NCBI GenBank assembly: GCA_017428785.1
Contig: JAFRQD010000004.1
Location: forward strand, 1 to 32,581
From: Bacteroidaceae bacterium
Lineage (GTDB): Bacteria; Bacteroidota; Bacteroidia; Bacteroidales; Bacteroidaceae
Direction: 5' to 3'
Length of the DNA: 32,581 bases
Made by a program: the position numbers and the translations under genes. Numbering within the stretch: the first letter of the stretch is position 1; each line of letters begins with the position of its first letter. Below, in pieces: positions 7,700-16,100 of this stretch. A model generated the notes under the pieces. That model worked only from the letters and a program-made list of their open reading frames with translations. It was not told the origin of the DNA and did not search any database.

Positions 7700-8104
7700 T
7701 TAGGGCTTGGATGCGTTCTGGCTGGAATTGAAGCGACGATAGAACCACGCTGAGCCGAAGCAAATCAGCAGCGATGCACAAACCGCCAGCACGACTCCTG
7801 TCGGCATGGCTGCCTGAGTGGTTTGGCAGGCTTGGTTCGCGGGAACCTCCACTGTTGCTACTGTGCTAACCTGGGTGGCCGACAAATCCTTTGAATGCTT
7901 CTGAGCCTTCTTCTCGGCCTTCTTCTTTGCCCGCTCGGCCTTCTTTTCGGCCTTTCTCTTCGCCTTCGCCTCTTTCTTCGTAAGCTTTTCTACTTGCTTT
8001 TCTTCCTTTGCCTCCTCTTTCGCTTTCTCAATCTGATCTTTGCGAATCTGGCGCTGTTCCCACTCTCTTGGGGTAGCGATAACGTCTAATAAATAAAGCG
8101 TCAT
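7700..8104 (-). CDS. Small lysine/alanine/glutamate-rich coiled-coil membrane protein, 134 aa
   Basis: I do not recognise the family. Residues 12-75 are a highly charged helix rich in Lys, Glu and Ala (repeats of KAEKKAERAKKKAEKKAQK type), likely a long coiled coil. A Thr/Val/Ala-rich linker follows, then one hydrophobic segment at about 101-119 (GVVLAVCASLLICFGSAWF) and a short basic tail with YRR. This predicts a tail-anchored protein with its charged part in the cytoplasm. The start is an ATG at 8104 with a good Shine-Dalgarno (AAAGGAGAG) on the minus strand. It lies 31 bases downstream of the MFS gene on the same strand, so the two are probably co-transcribed. Function is unknown. Confidence 0.7.
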   Translation of the reverse strand: MTLYLLDVIATPREWEQRQIRKDQIEKAKEEAKEEKQVEKLTKKEAKAKRKAEKKAERAKKKAEKKAQKHSKDLSATQVSTVATVEVPANQACQTTQAAMPTGVVLAVCASLLICFGSAWFYRRFNSSQNASKP

Positions 8105-8135
8105 AATCTCTCCTTTCTTTTTTAATTGTTGAATG

Positions 8136-9458
8136 TCAGATGATTAGTTGTATCAGGATGCCAACAAGAAAACTTGTGGCATTACATATCAAACTGTATA
8201 TTGCTGCTTTTCGCCACCCGCGGGTGAAGGCGAAGTACCACAACGCCTCTACCAAAAGCACCAGCAGCTCGCCTCCGACAATGCGCTCGGTGCTGGTGCC
8301 AAATGTCAGCAGGAAGTAGTTCAGCGGCACATTCGTCAGTATGTTGATTGCGACGGCCCCCGTCAGCAAGCCTTTCCTTCGCTCGCCCATCAGCAACAGC
8401 ATCCCTATCTCTACGGAGATGGTGAGCAGCAAGGCCGACAGCATGAAGTAGTGCATGGAGGACAGCTGCTGATGGTGCGCCAGCATGTAGCCGGGAATCA
8501 GGACGGCAGCCAGCAGGCCGAAGGAAAGGCCCTCGCGCTTAGGAAACAGCCTGTTGGACAGGTGAAGCGTCATAGGCATCGTGAAGTTGATGGCCATCAC
8601 GCTCAGGATGACAGGCAGCAGGGATGTGCTGTCTTCCCCTCTCCACATCATGCATATAGCTGTGACACACACACAGGCGACGATGGCATGCCCTATTCCC
8701 AACCAGCGTGCAATCCATCCGCCTCCGGCTTTCCCTATCATGGCAGCTATCGCCAAAGGCAGCAGCACATCAGATGTCCTCTCCAGTCCCGTTGGAACCA
8801 CTTCGCCCACAAACGACCTCAACATGACAAAGACAAGGATGGCAAGGAGGAAGCCTCCCCCGACCCCTCCAAAGGAGGGGGGAATTGCCCCGCCTAGCTG
8901 TTGACTTCGTAGGGAGATTGCTTCCCCCCTCCTTTGGAGGGCTCGGGGGAGACTTGTGGCTGCCAACGCTATGCACAGCAGCATGCCTGCCAGCAGCCAC
9001 CATGAGGCATAGAGCGCACCAAAGGCCAAGCCCATGGCACCGGTCGAAACGAAGATGCCCAAGGCCCTCATGTCGTTGCCGGTCAGGACGGCTGTTAACT
9101 TGCCTCCCCATACATGGAACATAGAGTTTCCCATGCCCAGCAGGATGGCAACGGCATATGTCGAGAATGGCGTGAATCCCCACCAAAGCGTGTCTGCCAT
9201 CAGCATGAAGACCGCTGCCGTCAGCAAGCATGAGGAAAGGAGCAATGCCTTATGGGGATGGCTGAGACGGTCTGTCCACCAGCCCGTCAGCGGCTGTGTC
9301 ATGAATGCCAATATATTATAAGTAAGGAATAGGGGCAGGAGGTCGGTCGCCGGAGTAGCTGCCGCCATCAAATATAGGCAGCACAAACAAAGTCCGTCCA
9401 CAAGGAAATGGAGAACAGTAGCAATGCCAACCGGCATCCATTTAGCATAACCAGTCAT
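8136..9458 (-). CDS. MFS transporter carrying an in-frame palindromic insertion, 440 aa
   Basis: This is an inner-membrane transporter of the major facilitator superfamily with about 12 or more hydrophobic segments. The N-terminal HFLVDGLCLCCLYL recalls fosmidomycin-resistance-like efflux proteins, but the substrate is unknown. Residues 1-168 carry the first six helices. Residues 169-203 (ending AIPPSFGGVGGGF) are encoded by a 105-bp palindromic repeat element and fall in the central cytoplasmic loop. The second half resumes at LLAILVFVMLRSF. The final 75 residues (after the GERRKG loop) add about three more helices that look like an extra domain. The ATG at 9458 has AGGAG four bases upstream and a TATCTTTG -7 box at 9489-9482. 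Confidence 0.82.
   Translation of the reverse strand: MTGYAKWMPVGIATVLHFLVDGLCLCCLYLMAAATPATDLLPLFLTYNILAFMTQPLTGWWTDRLSHPHKALLLSSCLLTAAVFMLMADTLWWGFTPFSTYAVAILLGMGNSMFHVWGGKLTAVLTGNDMRALGIFVSTGAMGLAFGALYASWWLLAGMLLCIALAATSLPRALQRRGEAISLRSQQLGGAIPPSFGGVGGGFLLAILVFVMLRSFVGEVVPTGLERTSDVLLPLAIAAMIGKAGGGWIARWLGIGHAIVACVCVTAICMMWRGEDSTSLLPVILSVMAINFTMPMTLHLSNRLFPKREGLSFGLLAAVLIPGYMLAHHQQLSSMHYFMLSALLLTISVEIGMLLLMGERRKGLLTGAVAINILTNVPLNYFLLTFGTSTERIVGGELLVLLVEALWYFAFTRGWRKAAIYSLICNATSFLVGILIQLII
8851..8955. mobile_element. 105-bp MITE-like palindromic element inside the MFS gene
   Basis: Two 34-bp arms at 8851-8884 and 8922-8955 are inverted copies with two mismatches, around a 37-base centre. The arms contain CCTCCCCCGACCCCTCC and its complement. 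The element is 105 bp, a multiple of three, and keeps the host reading frame open. It encodes the low-complexity IPPSFGGVGGG stretch. Palindromes of this design are scattered in many Bacteroidetes genomes. No transposase is present. Confidence 0.8.
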
Positions 9459-9481
9459 TATCTCCTGCTTATTACTCTTTG

Positions 9482-9489
9482 CAAAGATA
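9482..9489 (-). promoter_or_regulatory. -7 box of the MFS operon
   Basis: TATCTTTG on the minus strand lies 23 bases before the ATG at 9458. The -33 region is weak. Confidence 0.5.
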
Positions 9490-9606
9490 AGGAAAAAAGA
9501 TTAATGAATGTGTGAGAAAGGGACACAGAATAAAGAAAATTAGCAAAAACTATACATAAAGAGGTTTTTTTAACTCTTAAACCTTTAAACTTTTAAACTT
9601 TTATTG

Positions 9607-9614
9607 TACCTTTG
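9607..9614 (+). promoter_or_regulatory. -7 box of the tRNA-Arg gene
   Basis: TACCTTTG lies 41 bases before the tRNA. The upstream area is a run of AACTTTTA words, so the -33 element is poorly defined (TTTAAAC). Confidence 0.5.
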
Positions 9615-9655
9615 CACGCGAATTTAATTGGACCTGCAAGATTAGCCAGGCGATT

Positions 9656-9727
9656 GCTCCTGTAGTTCAACGGATAGAATAGAAGTTTCCTAAACTTTAG
9701 ATAGGGGTTCGATTCCCCTCGGGAGTA
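9656..9727 (+). tRNA. tRNA-Arg (anticodon CCU)
   Basis: The cloverleaf can be drawn by hand. The acceptor GCTCCTG pairs with CGGGAGT, including wobble pairs. The D-arm is GTTC/GAAT with the arginine-typical AACGGATA loop. The anticodon stem GAAGT/ACTTT encloses loop TTCCTAA with CCT at 9689-9691. The T-arm is AGGGG-TTCGATT-CCCCT. The 3' CCA is not encoded. It reads AGG codons. No integrase or attachment duplication is visible beside it. Confidence 0.88.
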
Positions 9728-9738
9728 CTACTTCGAAA

Positions 9739-9838
9739 GTGAAGAGTGAAAAATGAAGAATTTCCTTCCGCCGTGCTTTTTGCGTCAAAGGACTTCTGTC
9801 CGGTAGGCAATTCTTAATTCTTAACTCTTAACTCTTAA
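9739..9838. repeat. Inverted pair of heptamer word blocks between tRNA-Arg and korA
   Basis: The left block is GTGAAGA, GTGAAAA, ATGAAGA (9739-9759). The right block is TTCTTAA, TTCTTAA, CTCTTAA, CTCTTAA (9811-9838). The two are imperfect reverse complements around a spacer containing TTTTTGCGTC and a small GGACTTCTGTCC dyad. A TAATTTTG sits at 9836-9843, only eight bases before the korA ATG. Confidence 0.6.
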
Positions 9839-9851
9839 TTTTGAAATAACG

Positions 9852-11684
9852 ATGGAAATAAAGGAAAAAGAATCTGTAGTTGTAAGGTTCTCTGGTGATT
9901 CCGGCGATGGCATGCAGCTCGCCGGAAATATTTTTTCTACAGTGTCCGCCACCGTGGGCAACAGTATCAGTACGTTCCCGGACTATCCTGCCGACATCCG
10001 CGCTCCGCAAGGCTCGCTCACGGGTGTCAGCGGCTTCCAGGTCCACATCGGTGCCGAGCAGGTCTATACGCCTGGCGACCTCTGCGATGTCCTCGTGGCA
10101 ATGAATGCCGCAGCCCTCAAGACGCAGTATCGCTACGCTAAGCCCGATGCCGCTATCATCATCGATACCGACAGCTTCGGCCCCAAGGATTTGGAGAAGG
10201 CGCAGTTTGCTTCGGACGATTACCTCGGCGAGATGGGCATCGACCCGGACCGCGTGATCGCCTGCCCCTTGACAACAATGGTCAAGAACTGCCTTGAAGG
10301 GATTCTCGACGCCAAGAGTATCCTCAAATGCCGCAATATGTTCGCCCTCGGCCTGGTGTGCTGGTTGTTCGACCGCGACCTCGACGTCGCCTTCAGCTTC
10401 CTGCGTGAGAAGTTCGGGGGGAAGCCCGAAGTGGCTGAGGCAAACATCAAAGTCATCCAGGCAGGCTACGATTACGGACACAACACGCACAGCAGCGTGG
10501 CCAACGTCTATCGCATCGAGACCAAGCACAAAGTGCCCGGTCGCTATATGGACATCACCGGCAACAAGGCTACGGCGTATGGCTTCATCGCGGCTGCCGA
10601 GAAGGCTGGGTTGAAGCTCTACCTCGGTTCTTATCCCATCACACCCGCTACCGATGTCCTCCACGAGCTCTCCAAGCACAAGAGCCTCGGCGTCGTCACC
10701 GTTCAATGCGAGGACGAGATAGCAGGCTGCGCGTCGGCAGTAGGAGCTTCCTTCGCTGGAGCGTTGGCCGTAACTTCGACCTCTGGCCCCGGCATCTGCC
10801 TCAAGAGCGAGGCGATGAACCTGGCGGTCATCATGGAGCTTCCTCTCGTCGTGCTCGACGTGCAGCGAGGCGGACCTGCGACGGGTCTTCCTACGAAGAG
10901 CGAACAGACCGACCTCTTACAAGCTCTCTTTGGTCGTAACGGCGAGAGCCCGATGCCCGTCGTCGCTGCCGCAAGCCCGACAGACTGCTTCGAAATGGCT
11001 TACGCGGCCTCGAAGATGGCGTTGGAGCACATGACGCCCGTCATTCTCATGACCGACGCCTACGTTGCCAACGGCTCCGCTGCCTTCAAGCTGCCCAATC
11101 TCGATGAGTATCCCGCCATCAATCCCCCGTATGTCCCCGAGGAACTGAAAGGCTCTTGGACACCATACATGCGTAATGCTGAGGGCGTTCGCTACTGGGC
11201 CGTGCCCGGCCGCGAAGGCTTCGAGCACATCCTCGGAGGTCTCGAGAAGGACGACAAGACGGGTGCCATCAGCACGAATCCCGAGAACCACGACCTGATG
11301 ACACGGAAGCGTCAGGCTAAGATAGCTGCTATCCCTGTGCCCGACCTTGAGGTGCTCGGCGACAAAGACGATGCCGAGTTGCTCATCGTTGGTTTCGGCG
11401 GCACCTATGGTCACCTGCATGCTGCGATGGACGAACTGCGTTCTGCCGGCCACAAAGTTGCTCTCGCGCACTTCCGCTACATCAATCCGTTGCCAAAGAA
11501 CACAGCCGACGTCTTGCGTCGCTACCCGAAGGTTGTGGTCGCTGAACAGAACATGGGACAACTCGCCGGCTGGCTCCGCATGAAAGTCGACGGCTTCGTG
11601 CCCCAACAATATAATGAAGTAAAAGGTCAACCCTTCAAGGTTGCAGAACTGGTCAAAGCGTTTGAGATATTAAACAAAGAATAA
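9852..11684 (+). CDS. korA: 2-oxoacid:ferredoxin oxidoreductase, fused gamma-alpha subunit (KorA type), 610 aa
   Basis: With KorB this enzyme oxidatively decarboxylates a 2-oxoacid, most likely 2-oxoglutarate, to the acyl-CoA while reducing ferredoxin in the cytoplasm. Residues 1-190 are the gamma domain with VVRFSGDSGDGMQLAGNIFS. The alpha domain starts near 255 with YLGSYPITPATDVLHEL and includes TSTSGPGICLKSEAMNLAV and DVQRGGPATGLPTKSEQTDL. The C-terminal domain has LLIVGFGGTYGH near 514. The length of about 610 residues fits the fused KorA form. The partner korB lies downstream at 12156, but a foreign-looking GxxExxY gene separates them. The leader is heptamer repeats. Specificity for 2-oxoglutarate rather than another 2-oxoacid is inferred. 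Confidence 0.92.
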   Translation: MEIKEKESVVVRFSGDSGDGMQLAGNIFSTVSATVGNSISTFPDYPADIRAPQGSLTGVSGFQVHIGAEQVYTPGDLCDVLVAMNAAALKTQYRYAKPDAAIIIDTDSFGPKDLEKAQFASDDYLGEMGIDPDRVIACPLTTMVKNCLEGILDAKSILKCRNMFALGLVCWLFDRDLDVAFSFLREKFGGKPEVAEANIKVIQAGYDYGHNTHSSVANVYRIETKHKVPGRYMDITGNKATAYGFIAAAEKAGLKLYLGSYPITPATDVLHELSKHKSLGVVTVQCEDEIAGCASAVGASFAGALAVTSTSGPGICLKSEAMNLAVIMELPLVVLDVQRGGPATGLPTKSEQTDLLQALFGRNGESPMPVVAAASPTDCFEMAYAASKMALEHMTPVILMTDAYVANGSAAFKLPNLDEYPAINPPYVPEELKGSWTPYMRNAEGVRYWAVPGREGFEHILGGLEKDDKTGAISTNPENHDLMTRKRQAKIAAIPVPDLEVLGDKDDAELLIVGFGGTYGHLHAAMDELRSAGHKVALAHFRYINPLPKNTADVLRRYPKVVVAEQNMGQLAGWLRMKVDGFVPQQYNEVKGQPFKVAELVKAFEILNKE

Positions 11685-11696
11685 AAAATTATAATA

Positions 11697-11726
11697 AACA
11701 ACGGATTGAACTGATTTGACGGATTA
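11697..11726. repeat. Left inverted repeat flanking the GxxExxY gene
   Basis: Three nonamer words (CAACGGATT, GAACTGATT, TGACGGATT) form a 30-bp block. It matches the reverse complement of 12104-12133 at about 25 of 30 positions. It ends six bases before the GxxExxY ATG and starts 12 bases after the korA stop. Confidence 0.8.
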
Positions 11727-11731
11727 AGGCA

Positions 11732-12103
11732 ATGCTTAGATACGAACACGAGACTTACCAAATCATTGGCGCAGCGATGAAAGTTCACCGTGTTCTTGGT
11801 CCGGGGTTCACTGAAAAGGTTTACCAAGAAGCTTTGGCAATAGAGTTTGCTGAACAGGGAATACCTTTCGAACGAGAGAAGGAGATTCATGCGACTTATA
11901 AAGGTGTCGTATTAGAGGGAACATACATCCCAGACTTTATTTGCTACGACAAGATTATCGTTGAGTTAAAAGCAGTGAGGGAACTGGATGATGTGCATCG
12001 CTCACAAGCCATAAATTATGCCAAGGTTGCAGGTTTCAAACTATCATTGCTTATCAATTTCGGCGAATCCTCACTCGTAAAAGAACGCTTTCCCATAGGA
12101 TAG
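11732..12103 (+). CDS. GxxExxY protein (PDDEXK_3 nuclease-fold family), 123 aa
   Basis: This small protein belongs to the GxxExxY family, which has a PD-(D/E)XK nuclease-like fold and unknown biological role. The signature GPGFTEKVYQE is at residues 23-33 (Gly25, Glu28, Tyr31). The putative active site is Asp68 in IPDF with Glu78 and Lys80 in VELKA. All key residues are intact, so it may be an active nuclease. It is 123 residues, normal for the family. It sits in the kor operon between the two subunits, bordered on each side by inverted nonamer repeats, and looks like an inserted cassette. Its codons are A+T-richer than those of its neighbours. Translation would need to continue past it to reach korB in the same transcript. 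Confidence 0.9.
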   Translation: MLRYEHETYQIIGAAMKVHRVLGPGFTEKVYQEALAIEFAEQGIPFEREKEIHATYKGVVLEGTYIPDFICYDKIIVELKAVRELDDVHRSQAINYAKVAGFKLSLLINFGESSLVKERFPIG

Positions 12104-12134
12104 AAATCCGTTTAATCCGTTAAATCCGTTGTTG
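12104..12134. repeat. Right inverted repeat flanking the GxxExxY gene
   Basis: Three nonamer words (AAATCCGTT, TAATCCGTT, AAATCCGTT) directly follow the stop codon of the GxxExxY gene, then GTTG. It is the inverted partner of 11697-11726. Confidence 0.8.
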
Positions 12135-12155
12135 TAAAATATAAAAATAAGAAAT

Positions 12156-13151
12156 ATGAGTAATTATAGTGCTTCTGATTTCAAGAAAGGGCAGCCGCGT
12201 TGGTGTCCTGGATGTGGTGACCACTTCTTCCTCGCCAGCCTGCATAAAGCGATGGCCGAGATAGGAGTGGCGCCGTCGCAGACCGCCGTTATCAGCGGTA
12301 TCGGTTGTTCAAGCCGTTTGCCGCACTACATGGCGACGTATGGCATGAACACGATTCACGGCCGTGCGGCTGCGATTGCTACTGGTTGCAAGGTTGTCAA
12401 CCCCAGTCTCGCCGTTTGGCAAGTCAGCGGTGATGGCGATGGATTGGCTATCGGAGGCAATCACTTCATTCACGCCAACCGCAGGAACATCAACCTGAAC
12501 ATGATTCTGCTCAATAACCGCATCTATGGCCTGACCAAAGGACAGTACAGCCCCACCAGCCCGCGTGGCTTCGTCAGCAAGTCCTCGCCTTACGGAACGG
12601 TTGAGGATCCCTTCCGTCCTGCCGAGCTGTGCTTCGGAGCGAGAGGTCATTTCTTTGCCCGCGCCGTTGCCACCGATGCCCCGGGCACCATCGAGGTGCT
12701 CAAGGCAGCCTACAATCATAAGGGCGCCAGCGTTTGCGAGATCCTGCAAAACTGCGTCATCTTCAATAACGGAACCCACGATGCGGTCTATTCGAAGGAA
12801 GGTCGCGCCAAGAATGCCATCTATTTGAAGCATGGCGAGAAGATGCTTTTCGGCGAGAACAACGAGTACGGCATCGTGCAGGAAGGCTTCAACATCAAGC
12901 CGGTGAAACTTGGCGAGGATGGTTATACCGAAGCCGACGTCCTGGTTCACGATGCGAAATGCGAGGATAACACCCTGCAGCTGAAGCTTGCCGAGATGGA
13001 ATGGCCCGTTGCGCTCGGCGTGATTCGCGACGTCGAGGCACCCACCTACGACGATTGCGTCTGGAGTCAAATCGAGGAAATCAAAGAGAAGAAGAAGTAT
13101 CATACCTTCGCCGAGCTTCTCGAGACGAACGACATCTGGGAGGTGAAATAA
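12156..13151 (+). CDS. korB: 2-oxoacid:ferredoxin oxidoreductase, beta subunit (KorB type), 331 aa
   Basis: This is the thiamine-diphosphate-binding subunit that pairs with KorA. The cysteine motif WCPGCGDHF is at residues 16-24. ISGIGCSSRLPHYM follows near 47-60. The thiamine diphosphate/Mg2+ motif is GDGDGLAIGGNHFIHA starting near 92, ending with NMILLNN. The length is typical for two-subunit Kor enzymes that use an external ferredoxin. The start is the ATG at 12156. The gene is 22 bases past the right nonamer repeat and 32 bases before the GH51 gene. No separate ferredoxin-like delta subunit is present in this window. Confidence 0.93.
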   Translation: MSNYSASDFKKGQPRWCPGCGDHFFLASLHKAMAEIGVAPSQTAVISGIGCSSRLPHYMATYGMNTIHGRAAAIATGCKVVNPSLAVWQVSGDGDGLAIGGNHFIHANRRNINLNMILLNNRIYGLTKGQYSPTSPRGFVSKSSPYGTVEDPFRPAELCFGARGHFFARAVATDAPGTIEVLKAAYNHKGASVCEILQNCVIFNNGTHDAVYSKEGRAKNAIYLKHGEKMLFGENNEYGIVQEGFNIKPVKLGEDGYTEADVLVHDAKCEDNTLQLKLAEMEWPVALGVIRDVEAPTYDDCVWSQIEEIKEKKKYHTFAELLETNDIWEVK

Positions 13152-13183
13152 AGGAGAAAAAATAAACTCTAACATTCTAATAT

Positions 13184-16100
13184 ATGAAAAGCAACTTCCT
13201 ATCAGCAAAGGCCATAGGGCTTTGTGCTCTGTGTTTCCTCTGCGTTCTCTGCGTCTCTGCGCAGCAGACCGCTTTCGAGTTCTCTACTGCCCATCGTGGT
13301 CCCGTCATAGGGCCGCTCCATTATGGTATCTTCTACGAGGAAATCAACCATGCGGGGGATGGCGGCATCTATGCCGAGCTCATTCGCAATGGCTCGATGG
13401 AGGAGAGCGGTTCAAACCCCGAATATTGGCAGACCATCGGCAATGCCAGCCTCAGCATTTCTTCCCAGAACCTCATCAATGGTGCCCAGAAGAATGCTAT
13501 GCAACTCAACCTGGCTCAAGCAGGCGACGGCACCAGAAACGTCGGTTACTGGGGCATTAACATTGTGGAGGGGCAAACTTACAAGGCCAGTTTCTGGATT
13601 CGTACGGCCAGCAATTGGGAAAGCGATGTGACGCTGACCCTTGAGAGCGAAGCGGGCGACGACCTCGGACATTCCGTGGTGCCTGTCAGCGATGCTGGTT
13701 CTTGGAAGAAATACACCACAGAGATTACCGCTACGGGCAGCTACCAGCAAGGTTGTTTTGCCATCAGGGGAGGCCAGGCAGGGACGATTTATCTGGATTG
13801 CGTCAGCCTGTTCCCGCCAACGTTCAAGGGGCGCGAGAACGGAATGCGCATCGATTTGGCCGAGAAGCTGGCTGCCTTGCATCCTCGCTTCATGCGTTTC
13901 CCGGGCGGCTGCTATATTGAAGGCGGCAATCGCTATCAGTGGCGCCATACCGTCGGTCCCGTCGAGGAGCGTCTGGGCATCTATAACAGCCAGTGGGGCT
14001 ATCCCGTGACGAACGGCATGGGCTTCCACGAGTTCCTTCAGCTTTCCGAGGATTTGGGAGCCGAGCCGATGTTCGTGGTCAACATGGGCATGGGTCACGG
14101 ATGGTATGAGAACTATCAGCATATTGAGGGTTATGTGCAGGAAGCGCTCGATGCTTTGGAATATGCCAATGGCGATGCCTCCACGTTCTGGGGGGCGAAG
14201 CGCATTGCGGCAGGGCATCCCGAGCCGTTCAACATGCGCCTCATAGAGATAGGGAACGAGAATTATAACTATAATTTCAACAATAACAGCGACCAGAGCG
14301 ACCACTACCCCGAGCGCTACCGCCAGTTCTACGACGCCATCAAGGCGCGTTGGCCGGAAACCATCTGCATCGGCAACGTGGAGAGCTGGGGCACGGACAA
14401 TCCCTCCTGGCGCAACGCTCATCCCGTGGATGTCGTGGACGAGCATTATTATAAAACGCCCGATTGGTTTGCATCCAATTACCGCAAATACGACAATGCC
14501 AGCCGCAGCAGCCACAAGATATATAATGGCGAATATGCCGTCACCAGCGACTGCGGCACCAACGGAACCCTGAAAGCTGCCCTGGGCGAAGCCATCTACA
14601 TGGCGGGCATGGAACGCAATTCCGACGTTTGCATCATGGCTTCGTATGCGCCTATCTTCAAGAACGAGAACGATTCGCAATGGAATCCCGACATGCTCCA
14701 CTACAATGCCTATACCAGCTTCGGCACGCCCTCCTATTGGGCTCAGCAGATGATGGCAGAGACCGTCGGGAAGCAGAACATCACATGGACCGAGACGGGC
14801 AACATGCTCGGCATGGAGAGTGCCCGATTGGGCGTCGGCTCCTGGAGCACCGAGGCCACCTATTCCAATATCCGGGTGACCGATGCCGACAATAATGTCA
14901 TCTTCGAGCAGACGGAGGCCATCACCACGCCAAGGTCGTTGCAGGGCCATTACCGCCTCTTCGACGTCGGCACCGACAACTGCACCATCGAGATGGATGC
15001 CGTGAGGAACAGCGGCGACGAGGGTTTCCTCATCACCTTTGCCTATGTCGATGCCGGCAACTACGCCTGGTGGAACATTGGGGGATGGGGGAATACGAAG
15101 CATGCCATAGAGCAGGCCGTGGACGGGAAGAAATCCACTCTGACCGATGCCAGCGGCAGCATCCAGACGGGGAAGACCTATCGCATCAAGATAGTGCGCA
15201 GCGGCCTTACCGCACGGTGCTACCTCGACGGAACCCTTGTCCATACCGTCACCCTTGCCGAGAAGACCGGGCAGCGGCTCTACCTCTGCGCCTCCCTCAA
15301 CGAGGCCGAGGACATGGCCATCGTCAAGGTCGTCAACTACGGCGACGCTGCCGTTCCCGCCAAATTCTCCTTCGCCGACGCCGTCATCAGCGGCAATGCC
15401 GAGGCGCGCATCATGAGCCATGCCGACAACTACGCCGAGAACTCCCTGGCCGAGCCCGAGAAGGTGGTGCCCAGAAACGAGACGCTGACCATCGACGGCG
15501 AAGCGCTGGAGTTCGAGGTGCCGGCCTATTCGCTCTCCGTCATCCGGATACCCGTTTCCGAGGTCAGCACAGAGGAGAAGCCACAGTCTGCCGAGCCCCC
15601 ATCCGCCGTCGTCAGCTACGATTTCGAGGACGAGGCACAAGGGCTGGAGTTCGCCGACGGCAACCATGCCTTCTATACCGACGAAGAGGGCAATGTCGAT
15701 TTGGGCAACGAGGCCGCTTTGGCCATCGGCAAGGTGCTCAACGGCGGAGCATACAGCGTCAGCCTCAACCTCATGTTCGCCGACAGCGGCCACCTCGATA
15801 AATACTGCTGGGCTTGGAACGTCAACAACGGCACGGGCTCCTACGCTGGCCTCATCAATCAGGCCAACAATGTCAACTGGTACTTCGAGAGGAAAGCCAA
15901 CTCGGGTTCAGTAGCCGTCAACTCGCGCTCCGGCCTCAGCTGGCGGACATGGCACAATGTCACCGTCACCGCCGATGCCACCACCACGAGCATCTACATC
16001 GACGGCGTCCTCCGCAAGACCGAGCCCTCGAACACCAACGCCCTCACCCTCAACGCCGCCACCGTGGCATGGATAGGACGCAGCCCCTACACCGCCGACG

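Larger units (their letters stand above)
9459..9851. other. Intergenic region containing the MFS promoter, tRNA-Arg and the korA leader
   Basis: The 393-bp gap between the divergent MFS and korA genes holds the minus-strand promoter (9482-9489), octamer words AACTTTTA (about 9576-9603), the tRNA gene with its -7 box TACCTTTG at 9607-9614, and two heptamer word blocks (9739-9759 and 9811-9838). No protein gene is seen. Confidence 0.75.

Noticed and set aside
9656-9727. tRNA-Arg as an integration site of a genomic island
   Set aside because: No integrase, no duplicated tRNA 3' end and no phage or conjugation genes are seen near it.
13412-15793. Long minus-strand ORF opposite the GH51 gene
   Set aside because: It is antisense to a clear enzyme with intact catalytic motifs and has no recognisable domain; G+C-rich genes often give such shadows.
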